A program made the translations under genes and the position numbers. From assembly GCA_036403035.1 (NCBI GenBank), contig DASWRT010000477.1:1-6325 (forward strand): 6,325 bases of DNA, given 5' to 3'. Positions 6,180-6,325 of the stretch are shown piece after piece. The stretch comes from DASWRT01 sp036403035 (GTDB lineage: Bacteria; Pseudomonadota; Alphaproteobacteria; ATCC43930; CGMCC-115725). The notes beneath the pieces are model-generated. The model did no database searches, had not been told where the DNA came from, and was given only the letters and a program-made list of their open reading frames with translations. Numbering within the stretch: the first letter of the stretch is position 1; each line of letters starts with the position of its first letter.

Positions 6180-6325
6180 GTCCTCACGAGGGTGGATGCG
6201 CGCCCCGGAGCAGTGCCGGGCCTGGTAGGCTTCGCGGCCTTGTAGATTTGGCTCACCGCCGTGTCGATCCGGGTCGCCGGCCGGCCGCCTTGCCGTCCCG
6301 AGAAAATGATCCGGTCTCATCCGGA
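6180..6325. other. Upstream region of the DUF1186-like gene, no gene seen
   Basis: These bases precede the DUF1186-like gene. The open frames on both strands give Arg/Gly/Pro-rich products without family features, so I call none. A CCCGG/CCGGG inverted repeat (6204-6208 and 6216-6220) and repeated ATCCGG (6267-6272, 6309-6314, 6319-6324) are visible but are short and expected in such GC-rich DNA. The promoter of the DUF1186-like gene should lie here, but I cannot place it. Confidence 0.4.

Noticed and set aside
6168..6320. 51-codon N-terminal extension of the DUF1186-like protein from ATG 6320
   Set aside because: The extension is Arg/Gly/Pro-rich with no domain features, and GGAGG is placed ideally before the ATG at 6167.

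Overview
The window is GC-rich proteobacterial DNA. From about position 293 onward it reads as a high-GC alphaproteobacterial chromosome. PhoU, PhoB and PstB have alphaproteobacterial-style sequences, and the order pstC-pstA-pstB-phoU followed by phoB is the usual alphaproteobacterial Pho arrangement. The first ~300 bases do not fit this. They carry an E. coli-type LexA operator (CTGT-N8-ACAG) and the N-terminal ~55 codons of what I recognise as ImuA, the RecA/SulA-like accessory protein of the SOS mutagenesis cassette (imuA-imuB-dnaE2). Both are typical of beta- or gammaproteobacteria.

Layout: (1) 1-133, LexA-controlled leader. (2) 134-898, one open reading frame that starts as ImuA and, after a shared Glu-Leu-Leu at codons 54-56, continues as the C-terminal ~200 residues of the phosphate permease PstC. 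(3) 903-3434, pstA, pstB and phoU, tightly packed on the plus strand and intact. (4) 3474-4430 on the minus strand, an alpha/beta hydrolase of the dienelactone hydrolase type with a lipoprotein-like signal, inserted between phoU and phoB. (5) 4508-5200 on the plus strand, the response regulator phoB. (6) 5230-5249, a perfect 20-base palindrome in the convergent gap. (7) 5253-6167 on the minus strand, a DUF1186-like protein with a C-terminal SEC-C zinc motif. (8) 6168-6325, the upstream region of that gene, with a clear Shine-Dalgarno sequence and no other gene I can support.

PstC and PstA form the membrane channel of the high-affinity phosphate ABC importer and PstB is its ATPase. PhoU couples transporter state to the PhoR sensor kinase, and PhoB is the transcription factor that PhoR phosphorylates. 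The phosphate-binding protein pstS, the kinase phoR, the 5' part of pstC and any Pho box are absent from the window, because the ImuA-like sequence takes their place on the left.

The main point of interest is the ImuA/PstC junction. It is either a chimeric join (assembly, amplification or library artefact, which I consider most likely) or a real rearrangement that places a truncated phosphate permease and the genes behind it under an SOS operator. I see no RNA genes, CRISPR array, transposase or other mobile element, and no convincing evidence of a previously undescribed system apart from that junction.
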